8,587 bases of DNA from an uncultured Dermatophilus sp. (GTDB lineage: Bacteria > Actinomycetota > Actinomycetes > Actinomycetales > Dermatophilaceae), in NCBI GenBank assembly GCA_945876925.1, contig CAMCQD010000057.1:1-8587 (forward strand), read 5' to 3'. Positions 1 through 6,468 of the stretch are shown piece by piece (position 1 is the stretch's first letter; each line of letters starts with the position of its first letter). Under the pieces are notes generated by a model. It was not told where the DNA came from. It was given only the letters and a program-made list of their open reading frames with translations, and did no database searches. A program made the translations under genes and the position numbers.

Positions 1-1221
1 CTGCGCGCCGGCCCCGGTGAGGTGCTCGCCCGCGTCCGGGCAGAGGCCGCCCGGCGCCCGCTCGCCCTCATCACCGCAGCGGCGATCACGGTCACGCTGG
101 CGGTGGCCGCCGTGGCGCACCAGATCACCACGCGCCATCCCGGCACCCCCGCGGCCCCGGCAGTGCAGGTCGCCTCGGTCACTCCGCCGCCGGGGTATGC
201 CGCCCAGGTGGCCTGGGCCACGCAGGAACTGTCCCCTGAAGCGGGACCTGCCGTGGGCCTGGACGACGCCGGCGCCATCGCCTTCGTCACCGCCAGGCGC
301 GAGGTCGTGCTGGCCAGGGCCACCTCGGGCGAACGCACCTGGTCGGCTGAACTGCCACCGGGGGACATCCGGGGGCACCTGGCCCGGACCCGGATCGGCG
401 GTGAGGACGTGCTCGCGCTGCACGTAGGCGACCGCCTGGTGGGCTACGCGACCGGATCCGGCGACCAGGTGGCCGCGGTCGACCTGCCCGGCGGCGCCCA
501 GGTGACGTACCTGGGCACGGCACCGATGGTGGGCATCGGGCCGTCCACGGTGGCCGTGGTCCAGGAGCGGCAGCTGCGCCCGGTGCCGGTGCCCGCCGGC
601 GCCTATCCGCTGGCCGCCCACGAGAACAGCACCGTCACCGCGGCCAGCCCCCTGGGCTGGTGGCACCTGCGGCCCGGCCAGGCCGCCGGCAGCCCCACCC
701 GGTGGGAGGACCCGTCCGCCGACGCCCGGGCCGCGGACGCGGCACCCGCCGTGGCCGGCTACCTGCGCGGGTCGATCGTGCTGCTGTACCCGGCCTCCGG
801 GGATGCGCCCGCCCAGGTCGTGGTGCATGACGATCGCGAACCGCAGGTGCGGGTCAGCTTCCGCGGCCCGGCGAGGCAGACCGGGACGGCAAAAGGGTCC
901 TGGTCCGCGGTACCGGGGTCGAGCTGGGGAGTGCTCGGCCGGACCCTGATCGACACCAGGGCCGGGGCGGTAGCCGACCTGGGCGCCTGGAGCACCCGGG
1001 AAGTAACGGGCCTGCTGGCGTTCGGCACGGTCGGTCAGCAGCTCGTCGCGGCCGGCCCGGGACGTGCCCCGGCGGTGCTCCCCGGCGGCACCCAGCTGCC
1101 CGAGACCGTCACCGACGACGCCGCCGTCATCCGGCTGCGCGGACCGCAGCGGGACAGCGCCGGCCAGGTAGCGGTCCCGGAGGGAACCGAGGCCGCCGTG
1201 GTCGTGCTGCCAGCCGGATGA
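1..1221 (+). CDS. Membrane-anchored PQQ/beta-propeller-like protein, 5' end at or beyond window edge
   Basis: The frame is open from base 1 to the TGA at 1219-1221. A GTG at 22 gives a 399-aa protein, but the GGTGAGG purine stretch touches that GTG and cannot serve as its ribosome binding site, so the real start may lie upstream of the window. Counted from the GTG, a short Arg-rich cytoplasmic tail (residues 1-12) is followed by one hydrophobic segment (about 13-33, rich in Ala, Val, Ile and Thr). The rest is an extracytoplasmic domain of about 365 residues. Stretches such as ATSGERTWSAELP and GDRLVGYATGSGDQVAAVDL resemble blades of PQQ-like or BamB-like beta-propellers, in which a TG-x-x-x-W strand recurs. 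I infer an exported, membrane-tethered propeller of unknown ligand. There are no cysteines or catalytic motifs. It converges on the MFS gene with only 13 nt between stop codons. Confidence is high that it is a gene, low for function. Confidence 0.8.
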   Translation: MRAGPGEVLARVRAEAARRPLALITAAAITVTLAVAAVAHQITTRHPGTPAAPAVQVASVTPPPGYAAQVAWATQELSPEAGPAVGLDDAGAIAFVTARREVVLARATSGERTWSAELPPGDIRGHLARTRIGGEDVLALHVGDRLVGYATGSGDQVAAVDLPGGAQVTYLGTAPMVGIGPSTVAVVQERQLRPVPVPAGAYPLAAHENSTVTAASPLGWWHLRPGQAAGSPTRWEDPSADARAADAAPAVAGYLRGSIVLLYPASGDAPAQVVVHDDREPQVRVSFRGPARQTGTAKGSWSAVPGSSWGVLGRTLIDTRAGAVADLGAWSTREVTGLLAFGTVGQQLVAAGPGRAPAVLPGGTQLPETVTDDAAVIRLRGPQRDSAGQVAVPEGTEAAVVVLPAG

Positions 1222-1234
1222 GACGCCCGACCGG

Positions 1235-2479
1235 CTACGGCGCGTCCGGGCCGGGCCTGGTCTCGCGGGCGGGCAGCCAGGCGAGCGCGCCGAGCACGAC
1301 CACGGTCCCGGGGAGCGCGAACGCGCCCGGGGAGCCGCCCGCCGCAGCGATGCCCCCGGCGACCATCGGGCCGGTGATCGCGCCGACGTCCTGGCACATC
1401 TGGAACCCCGCGATCACCTTGCCGCCATTGCGCTGAGCGCCGACGACATCGGCGATCGCGGCCTGCTGCGCCGGGGAGGCCAGTCCCGCGCCCAGCCCGG
1501 CGATCGCGGAGGTGACCAGCAGCACGGTGACGCTGTGCGAGCAGCCCAGGGCGATCGTGCCCAGGCCGTTGACCAGGTAGCCGAGCACGATGAAGGGCTT
1601 GCGGCCGAAGGCGTCCACCGCCCGCCCGGTCACCGGGAGCGCCACCGCGTTCCCGGCCGCGAAGACCGTCAGGGCGACCCCCGCCCAGCCGACGCCCATG
1701 CCCGGCGTGGCTGCCGCGAACAGCGGAACCAGCGCCACCCGGATACCGAAATTGGCCCAGCCATTAGCGAATCCGCTGATGAGGGCGCTACGGAAAGCAC
1801 CGGTGGAGAGCGCCTCGGCGAAGGTAACTACCTCGCGTGCGGCGGCTGCCGGGCCGGCCGCGCGGTCCTGCCCGCGCAGGAACAGCGCCACCACCGCGGT
1901 AGCGACGAGCAGCATCGCCGCGTAAATGAGGAACGGCACCCGGAAGCCCAGCCCTGCGGTGAGCCCGCCCAGCACCGGTCCGCCGATGCTGCCGATGAGG
2001 AACGCCGAGCCGTACGCCGAGGAACACCGGCCCCGGATCGACGGCGGGGCCAGGCGGACCAGCAGCGCCGCCGAGGACACGGTGAACATCGCCGATCCGA
2101 TGCCGCCCAGCCCGCGGAAGATGACCAGCTGCGGGTAGGAGCCCGCGAACGCGACCGCGCCGGTGGAGAGCGCCACGATGAGCAGCCCGGTCATGTAGAC
2201 CCGGCGCTCGCCCAGCCGGTCGGTCAGGGCTCCCCCGGCGGGCGCGGAGACGAGCCGGGCGAAGGCGAACACGCTGACGATAGCGCTGGCGGCCTGCACG
2301 CCGACGCCGAAACCGGCCGCGTACTGGGGCAGCACCGGGGCGACGATCCCGTAGCCGATCGCGACGCAGAACGCGGCGGCTACCAGGATCCAGATCTCGT
2401 ACGGGATGCGGGCGGAGCGCTCGTCCCCCGGGGCGGGGCCGGGCCGGGGAGCTGGGGAGGAGGGAGCAGGATCCGACAT
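1235..2479 (-). CDS. MFS transporter, DHA1-like drug:H+ antiporter type
   Basis: This is a 414-aa major facilitator superfamily permease with about 12 hydrophobic segments in the cytoplasmic membrane. A Pro/Ala-rich tail (residues 1-24) precedes TM1. The loop 2-3 signature is GALTDRLGERR at 83-93 (conserved Asp87 and Arg93), and the loop 8-9 counterpart is DAFGRK at 289-294. A motif-C-like GSIGGPVLGG at 163-172 in TM5 is typical of proton-coupled drug antiporters (DHA1 family), so efflux of a small molecule is the likely role; the substrate cannot be read. I chose ATG 2479 because GGAGAGGA sits just upstream at 2488-2481. An in-frame ATG at 2500 and a GTG at 2587 would add residues encoded by the tandem 16-bp repeats and lack a ribosome binding site. 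The gene is monocistronic as far as the window shows, divergent from the 130-aa protein and convergent with the propeller protein. Confidence 0.93.
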   Translation of the reverse strand: MSDPAPSSPAPRPGPAPGDERSARIPYEIWILVAAAFCVAIGYGIVAPVLPQYAAGFGVGVQAASAIVSVFAFARLVSAPAGGALTDRLGERRVYMTGLLIVALSTGAVAFAGSYPQLVIFRGLGGIGSAMFTVSSAALLVRLAPPSIRGRCSSAYGSAFLIGSIGGPVLGGLTAGLGFRVPFLIYAAMLLVATAVVALFLRGQDRAAGPAAAAREVVTFAEALSTGAFRSALISGFANGWANFGIRVALVPLFAAATPGMGVGWAGVALTVFAAGNAVALPVTGRAVDAFGRKPFIVLGYLVNGLGTIALGCSHSVTVLLVTSAIAGLGAGLASPAQQAAIADVVGAQRNGGKVIAGFQMCQDVGAITGPMVAGGIAAAGGSPGAFALPGTVVVLGALAWLPARETRPGPDAP

Positions 2480-2480
2480 G

Positions 2481-2488
2481 TCCTCTCC
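2481..2488 (-). promoter_or_regulatory. Shine-Dalgarno sequence of the MFS gene
   Basis: On the minus strand GGAGAGGA lies directly ahead of the ATG at 2479, with the GGAG core about 5 nt from it. It decides the start against the upstream in-frame ATG at 2500, which has no purine-rich stretch. Confidence 0.7.
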
Positions 2489-2490
2489 AG

Positions 2491-2522
2491 TATCGGGCAT
2501 GGCCGGTATCGGGCATGGCCGG
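2491..2522. repeat. Two perfect tandem copies of a 16-bp unit in the MFS leader
   Basis: The unit tatcgggcatggccgg occurs at 2491-2506 and again, base for base, at 2507-2522. The repeats lie between the MFS Shine-Dalgarno (2481-2488) and the GC stem at 2528-2560, so they are in the untranslated leader of the MFS mRNA. Each unit contains an ATG when read leftward (at 2500 and 2516). Because 16 is not a multiple of three, the two ATGs are in different frames. This could be a two-site operator for a regulator of the exporter or a recent slippage duplication. Confidence 0.85.
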
Positions 2523-2527
2523 CCCTT

Positions 2528-2560
2528 CCCGCCCGGCCCGGGATCCGCTGCCCGGGCGGG
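2528..2560 (-). promoter_or_regulatory. GC-rich stem-loop in the MFS leader
   Basis: Bases 2528-2536 (cccgcccgg) are the exact reverse complement of 2552-2560 (ccgggcggg). They form a 9-bp all-GC stem around a 15-nt loop (2537-2551). It lies upstream of the tandem repeats and may be an attenuator, an mRNA-stabilising leader structure or part of an operator. No T-run follows on either strand, so I do not call it a classical terminator. Confidence 0.4.
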
Positions 2561-2578
2561 CACTGGCGGTGAAAAGAG

Positions 2579-2607
2579 TTCAACCACGGCCTATTCCGGT
2601 CGATACA
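2579..2607 (+). promoter_or_regulatory. Possible promoter for the 130-aa gene
   Basis: TTCAAC (2579-2584) and GATACA (2602-2607) are separated by 17 bp in the least GC-rich stretch of the divergent intergenic region, about 80 nt ahead of the ATG at 2689. The -10 match is weak. I see no convincing counterpart for the leftward MFS gene. Confidence 0.25.
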
Positions 2608-2688
2608 AGGCAGCGACACCGTTCGTCTGCGTCCGCGTCACAACCGCGGCCCCGGGCGGACGCCGATTCCTGAATCGCCTGGAGAGCC

Positions 2689-3081
2689 ATGCGAATCCCG
2701 AGTTCGTCCGATGTTCCCCGCCTGACGCCGGTCCAGTCTGCGCAGCACGGCCAGGCAGCCGCGCGCTACTCGGTGCTCAACGACTTCCGGTACCTCACCG
2801 TGAGCGACGCCGACCTGCTCCGCGCCGCCACCGGGGAGAACCCGGCCGCCGGTGACCCCTCCAGCCAGTTCGCCCAGCAGCTCGCCCTCGACCGGCGCAC
2901 TGGCGAGCTGGCCCCGCACCAGGACGTCACCGCGGTGTACCTGCGTAACGCCGCCGCCCGGATCGAGGCGAGCAACGCCGGCCGGCAGGGCTTCAGCAAT
3001 CCCTACTCCGGTGAGGCGATGGACCGCGCGGTGGCGTACCTGGAGTCGATCGGGCGCGCCCGGGCCGACATCCGGCTGTAA
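2689..3081 (+). CDS. Small soluble protein of unknown function (130 aa)
   Basis: I do not recognise this 130-aa protein. It starts at ATG 2689, preceded by GGAGAG at 2681-2686, and ends at TAA 3079-3081. It has no signal peptide, membrane segment or cysteine. The N-terminal 25 residues are polar and probably disordered. The core alternates likely helices: residues 25-50 (YSVLNDFRYLTVSDADLLRAA), 58-70, 78-97 (DVTAVYLRNAAARIEASNAG) and 108-124. Overall charge is roughly balanced, and the regular hydrophobic spacing suggests a small helical bundle or a protein-binding adaptor. The short element LALDRRTGEL (65-74) could serve as a homology probe. It is divergent from the MFS gene, sharing its 209-nt upstream region, and lies 188 nt before the DUF4921 gene with its own apparent promoter, so it is probably transcribed alone. 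The ribosome binding site and codon bias make it a credible gene; function is open. Confidence 0.75.
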   Translation: MRIPSSSDVPRLTPVQSAQHGQAAARYSVLNDFRYLTVSDADLLRAATGENPAAGDPSSQFAQQLALDRRTGELAPHQDVTAVYLRNAAARIEASNAGRQGFSNPYSGEAMDRAVAYLESIGRARADIRL

Positions 3082-3269
3082 CCCGCACCGCCCGCGCCGG
3101 GTGCCCCGGGCCCTGGCCGGGCAGCGCGGATCCCGGCTCGTCCCGGAGTACCCGGCGGCGGAGCTGCGGCCGTGGCGGCGCACTACCGGGCAGCGGACGG
3201 GGCAGATGAGGCCGGTACCCGGCGTGCTGCCCTCATCCAGTGGTACCCGGGCCGCATAATCTAGGGTTC
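3082..3269. promoter_or_regulatory. Intergenic region with three GTACCCGG copies ahead of the DUF4921 gene
   Basis: This 188-nt gap holds the 8-mer GTACCCGG at 3148-3155, 3215-3222 and 3243-3250, the last only 4 nt before the -10-like box at 3255. The copies are candidate regulator sites. The same 8-mer also occurs inside coding sequence in this window (about 785 and 4879), so it is a fairly common word here. The first part is GC-rich and can fold, but I see no clear terminator for the 130-aa gene. Confidence 0.25.
3255..3262 (+). promoter_or_regulatory. -10 box for a leaderless DUF4921 transcript
   Basis: CATAAT (3255-3260), overlapping TAATCT (3257-3262), lies 7-9 nt before the in-frame GTG at 3270. 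A TAnnnT box at that distance with no Shine-Dalgarno is the usual arrangement of leaderless genes in actinomycetes. No good -35 hexamer is visible 16-18 bp upstream. Confidence 0.5.
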
Positions 3270-4694
3270 GTGCTCTTCCCGAACGCCCCCTCCCGCGAAC
3301 CACTCATGCGCATGCCCGACGGCACGGTGAAGCAGCTCAACCCGTTCACCGGCACGGAGGTCTGGACCGTCCCCGGGCGCGGCCACCGGCCGCTGGTGCA
3401 GGAACCGCCGGTCAGCCGCAAGCTGGCCCCGGGCGAGGCGGGCAACCTGTGCGCCTTCTGCGAGGAGCGGTACGCCCAGACCCCTCCCGAGAAGGCGCGG
3501 GTGCTGCGGGACGGGGACGAGTGGATCACCCTCACCGGGATCAACGCCCTCGAACGCGAGTCGACGGTGGCGGAATTCCGCCGCATCCCCAACCTGTTCG
3601 AGATCGTCTCGTACGACTACTGGCACGGCAACTACGGCTATGAGCCGCCCGCGCACGTCATCGAGCACCGTGACAGGTACATCGCCACCGGGGCGGGTAA
3701 GCGCCACGTGGACGCGGTGGTACGCCAGCGCATGCTCGCCCAGGGCAAGTCGGCGGCCGAGTTCGAGCGGCTCACCCCCGCGCAGCGCGTGGACGCGGCC
3801 ACCGGCTTCTTCGCCGGGGGGCATGACGTCATCGTGGCCCGCCGCCACGTCATCGACGGGGCCGAGCGCGACGACCAGCTCGCCTCCTCGGGCACGCTCA
3901 CCCCCGGGGAGCACTTCCGGTTCTGCGAGCTGACCAGCCAGACCATGGCCGACCTGTACGGCAACATCCGCTACGCCCGGTACGTGTCGGCTTTCCAGAA
4001 CTGGCTCAAGCCCGCCGGGGCATCGTTCGATCACCTGCACAAGCAGGTCGTCGCGATCGACAGCCACAGCGTCCAGACCGAGCTGGAGGCTCAGCGCCTG
4101 CGCGCGAACCTCAACGCGTACAACGAGTTCGCGGTCGACTACGCGGCCCGGCAGAACCTCATCGTGGCCGAGAACGACTACGCGGTCGCCTTCGCCGGCT
4201 TCGGGCACCGCTACCCCAGCCTCGAGGTGTTCAGCAAGAGCGAGCGCACCCGCCCGTGGGAGCACGCCGAGGAGGAACGCCGGGGCGTGAGCGACCTGCT
4301 GCACGCCCTGCATGCCGCCACCGGCCCGCTGGTGCCGTGCAATGAGGAGTGGCACCACCAGCCGCCGGACCTGGACCTGCCCATGCCGTGGCGGATCGTG
4401 CTCAAGTGGCGGGTCAGCACGATCGCCGGGTTCGAGGGCGGCACCAAGATCTACCTGAACACCCTCGATCCGTGGACGATCCGGGACAGGGTCGTCTCGC
4501 GGCTGTACGAGCTGCGCGACGAGGGCGCCGTGGCCGATGGCCTGCGGATCGCGATGGAGTGCCAGTGCCGCCCGAATTCGCTGCGATACAACCCCTTACT
4601 GCACGCCGGCCCGCCGGATGCCAGCCCGGTAGCGCCGGCTGGCCCGGGGCGGGCCGCTCACAGCCAGTCCACGCGCCCGGCGAGCCAGGCGTAG
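3270..4694 (+). CDS. DUF4921 family protein, GalT-like HIT-superfamily nucleotidyltransferase/phosphorylase
   Basis: This 474-aa cytosolic protein starts with MRMPDGTVKQLNPFTGTEVW near its N-terminus, which I recognise as actinobacterial DUF4921. Several elements match the galactose-1-phosphate uridylyltransferase branch of the HIT superfamily. They are a zinc-type C61-x-x-C64 (LCAFCEE), GGHDVIV at 183-189 with His185, and the catalytic-type GASFDHLHKQ at 250-259. The last has the H-x-H-x-Q triad (His255, His257, Gln259), where His257 would carry the nucleotidyl intermediate. A second-half WRVSTIAGFEGGTKIYLN (380-397) fits the second HIT repeat. I infer transfer or phosphorolysis on a sugar or nucleoside phosphate; the substrate is unknown. 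The GTG at 3270 is chosen for its -10 box. Alternatives are GTG 3240, which would place that box inside the gene, and ATG 3306, which has no ribosome binding site. The last 30 residues are low-complexity, and 37 nt overlap the convergent protease gene. Confidence 0.87.
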   Translation: MLFPNAPSREPLMRMPDGTVKQLNPFTGTEVWTVPGRGHRPLVQEPPVSRKLAPGEAGNLCAFCEERYAQTPPEKARVLRDGDEWITLTGINALERESTVAEFRRIPNLFEIVSYDYWHGNYGYEPPAHVIEHRDRYIATGAGKRHVDAVVRQRMLAQGKSAAEFERLTPAQRVDAATGFFAGGHDVIVARRHVIDGAERDDQLASSGTLTPGEHFRFCELTSQTMADLYGNIRYARYVSAFQNWLKPAGASFDHLHKQVVAIDSHSVQTELEAQRLRANLNAYNEFAVDYAARQNLIVAENDYAVAFAGFGHRYPSLEVFSKSERTRPWEHAEEERRGVSDLLHALHAATGPLVPCNEEWHHQPPDLDLPMPWRIVLKWRVSTIAGFEGGTKIYLNTLDPWTIRDRVVSRLYELRDEGAVADGLRIAMECQCRPNSLRYNPLLHAGPPDASPVAPAGPGRAAHSQSTRPASQA

Positions 4695-5458
4695 CCGACG
4701 AAGGCGACGACGTCGATCAGCGTGTGCGCCACCACCAGCGGGGCGACCCGGCGGGTGCGGGCGTACACCGCTCCCAGCAGCACGCCCATGGCGATGTTCC
4801 CGGCGAACCCGCCGAAGCCCTGGTACAGGTGATACGTGCCGCGTAGCACGGCCGAGACGAGCACGATCCCGGCCACCCCGTACCCGGCCTGCCGCCACCG
4901 GGTGAACAGGTAGGCGACCATGGTCACCTCTTCGGTCACGGCGTTGCTCACCGCGGCGAGCACGAGCACCGGCACGGCCCACCACACCTGTCCCAGTCCG
5001 GAGGCGGAGACCGTGGTATTGAACCCGGCCTCGCGGGCCAGCAGGTAGAACCCCAGTCCGGGGATGCCGATGATCGCGGCCAGTCCCGCCCCGGCGGCCA
5101 GGTCGGCGCCCGGGCGGCGGCAGTCCGCCCCGATGAGGATCCGCGCCCGGAAGTCATCGCGCACCAGCAGGTGAATCGCGAGCAGTGCGGGGATCAGCGG
5201 CAGCGCGATCCCGGCGAGCTGGTAGGCCAGGTCGAGCCAGGGCCGGTCCGGGGTCACCGCGCGGTTGAGCGAAGAAGACTGCTGGTTCAGGGCCGTCCCG
5301 GCGGTGAGCCGGCTGGCGATGCTCAGCACCGCGTAGACCGCGGAGGATCCCAGCCCGGCCCCGAGCACCAGCACGGTCTCGGTAAGCAGGACGCGCCGCC
5401 CCCAGCTGGTGGCCGGCAGCCGCTCGCCGCCGGACGGGACGACCGGTGTGGTGTTCAC
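4658..5458 (-). CDS. CPBP family intramembrane metalloprotease
   Basis: This is a 266-aa polytopic membrane protein (about 6-8 hydrophobic segments) of the CPBP/Abi (CAAX prenyl protease 2-like) family. Motif 1 is E176-E177-V-T-M-V, within NAVTEEVTMVAYLFTRWRQ; the glutamates are kept but the arginine of canonical EExxxR is Val181. Motif 2 is RGTYHLYQG at 206-214 with His210. Motif 3 is HTLID at 245-249. The EEVxxxxYLxxR and YHLYQG forms are, to my knowledge, the common actinobacterial variant, so activity is plausible. Its substrate is unknown; family members process membrane proteins or act in bacteriocin immunity. The start is taken at GTG 5458, where TACCGT lies 6 nt upstream (leaderless arrangement). 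ATG 5479 and ATG 5578 are in-frame alternatives, but the latter overlaps the divergent gene's start. The stop lies inside the DUF4921 gene, with a 37-nt tail-to-tail overlap. Confidence 0.88.
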   Translation of the reverse strand: MNTTPVVPSGGERLPATSWGRRVLLTETVLVLGAGLGSSAVYAVLSIASRLTAGTALNQQSSSLNRAVTPDRPWLDLAYQLAGIALPLIPALLAIHLLVRDDFRARILIGADCRRPGADLAAGAGLAAIIGIPGLGFYLLAREAGFNTTVSASGLGQVWWAVPVLVLAAVSNAVTEEVTMVAYLFTRWRQAGYGVAGIVLVSAVLRGTYHLYQGFGGFAGNIAMGVLLGAVYARTRRVAPLVVAHTLIDVVAFVGYAWLAGRVDWL

Positions 5459-5464
5459 CCCGGC

Positions 5465-5470
5465 ACGGTA
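5465..5470 (-). promoter_or_regulatory. Possible -10 box of the CPBP gene (leaderless)
   Basis: On the minus strand TACCGT is followed by 6 nt (gccggg) and then GTG at 5458. It fits the TAnnnT pattern of leaderless actinomycete genes. I found no matching -35 hexamer at 16-18 bp, so this is tentative. Confidence 0.35.
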
Positions 5471-5543
5471 GCCGGGCATCCCCGCGATACCGGGGATCCG
5501 CCCGCGCGCCGGCTGGTCCCGGGCAGCACCCGCCCTATTCGGC

Positions 5544-5571
5544 CTGACCGGACGGCCCGGGCCGCTAGGCT
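5544..5571 (+). promoter_or_regulatory. Promoter of the PhzF-like gene, leaderless start
   Basis: CTGACC (5544-5549, four of six bases of TTGACA) and TAGGCT (5566-5571) are 16 bp apart. TAGGCT is followed by six bases and then the ATG at 5578, so transcription should begin at or next to the start codon. There is no Shine-Dalgarno. This is the best-formed housekeeping-type promoter in the window. Confidence 0.6.
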
Positions 5572-5577
5572 GGCGCA

Positions 5578-6429
5578 ATGGAGATCACGTACCGGCTCGT
5601 CAACGTTTTCACCGATGGCGACGATCCTTTCTCGGGCAACGCCGTCTGCATCTTCGAGGACGGATCGGATCTGTCCACGTACCAGATGCAAGCGCTCTCC
5701 ACGGAGATGAACCAGGAGAGCGTGTTCATCTTCCCCACTACGGAGGCACCCGACGCCCAGGTGCGGTTCTTCTCACCGCAGAAGGAGACCGGGTTCGCTG
5801 GCAGCGCCTCGCTGGCTACTGCCCACGTGGTCCGCGACATCCTCGGCGGCGACGGCGATGTGCGGCTGCGCGAGGTCACGTACGGTGACCATCTCATCCG
5901 GCACGACGGAGAGCAGTGGGTGTACCAGGGCCGCCCGAAGGACTCCCGGGCGCTGAAAGCCTCCCCGCAGATCATGGCCAGCCTGGTGGGGCTGCCCGTG
6001 GAGGCCATCAACGGCGAGCCGATGACGGTCGATGAGGGAGCCGGCGGCATCGTCCTGCCGGTGCGCACCGTCAACGACGTGCGCGAGACCCGCCTGGACG
6101 CGCGCCTGCTGCACTCGTACGCGATGCTGCTCAACACCGAGCCGCAGGTGTACGTGTGGGCCACCTCGGATTCCTCCGAGGACACCATCTTGTCGCGGAT
6201 GTTCTACGGGCCCCGCGGCGGCGTACTCGAGGTCGCCGCCACCGGTAGCGGGGCTGCCAACCTGGGCGCGTGGCTGGCAGCCCACGGCTGGACCGGCATC
6301 CACCGGCGCATCATCCAGGGACGCCCGATGGGGCGCCGCTCGTACGTCGACCTGCAGGTCGACGAGAACGGTGACATCTTCGTGGGAGGGCGCACCCGGG
6401 AAGTGGCACGGGGCGTATTCAACTTGTGA
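5578..6429 (+). CDS. PhzF family protein with altered active-site residues
   Basis: This 283-aa protein has the PhzF/DapF-like double hot-dog-type fold. VNVFTDGDDPFSGNAV (8-23) is the N-terminal PhzF signature, FFSPQKETGFAGSAS (64-78) matches the family's R-x-F-[TS]-P-x-x-E-x-x-FAGH block, and MFYGPRGGVLEVAATGSGAA (208-227) matches the R-x-F-x-P...EDPATGSA block. Pseudomonas PhzF isomerises trans-2,3-dihydro-3-hydroxyanthranilate using Glu45, His74, Asp208 and Ser213. The equivalents here are Glu47 (kept), Ser76 in place of His, Val219 in place of Asp, and Ser224 (kept). The scaffold is intact at family length, so this is a diverged member, not a decayed gene. It probably does not catalyse the PhzF reaction, and no phenazine genes are nearby. 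The start is the leaderless ATG 5578. The DUF4235 gene follows after 39 nt and probably shares its transcript. Confidence 0.9.
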   Translation: MEITYRLVNVFTDGDDPFSGNAVCIFEDGSDLSTYQMQALSTEMNQESVFIFPTTEAPDAQVRFFSPQKETGFAGSASLATAHVVRDILGGDGDVRLREVTYGDHLIRHDGEQWVYQGRPKDSRALKASPQIMASLVGLPVEAINGEPMTVDEGAGGIVLPVRTVNDVRETRLDARLLHSYAMLLNTEPQVYVWATSDSSEDTILSRMFYGPRGGVLEVAATGSGAANLGAWLAAHGWTGIHRRIIQGRPMGRRSYVDLQVDENGDIFVGGRTREVARGVFNL

Positions 6430-6457
6430 TGATGTGAGTGCCAGCACAGCACCGGCC

Positions 6458-6463
6458 AGGAGG
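6458..6463 (+). promoter_or_regulatory. Shine-Dalgarno sequence of the DUF4235 gene
   Basis: A perfect AGGAGG sits 5 nt before the ATG at 6469. It is consistent with translation from a longer mRNA initiated at the PhzF promoter. Confidence 0.8.
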
Positions 6464-6468
6464 CAACC

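Noticed and set aside
1222..1234. Terminator between the convergent propeller and MFS genes
   Set aside because: The gap is only 13 nt and contains no inverted repeat or T-run.
2491..2522. Tandem 16-bp repeat as a CRISPR fragment or phage attachment site
   Set aside because: The units are directly adjacent with no spacer, and no tRNA, integrase or cas gene is nearby.
1535..2572. Long rightward open frame (345 codons) opposite the MFS gene
   Set aside because: Its product is Arg/Gly/Glu-rich and low complexity, as expected for antisense of a GC-rich membrane protein gene; the MFS motifs on the other strand are clear.
2480..2587. Longer MFS start at GTG 2587 or ATG 2500
   Set aside because: The extra residues would be encoded by the GC stem and tandem repeats, look non-conserved and have no ribosome binding site, whereas ATG 2479 has GGAGAGGA.
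3261..4358. Long leftward open frame (365 codons) opposite the DUF4921 gene
   Set aside because: It mirrors the codon bias of the sense gene, has Val/Gly/Arg-rich composition with no recognisable motif, and the sense strand carries the family signatures.
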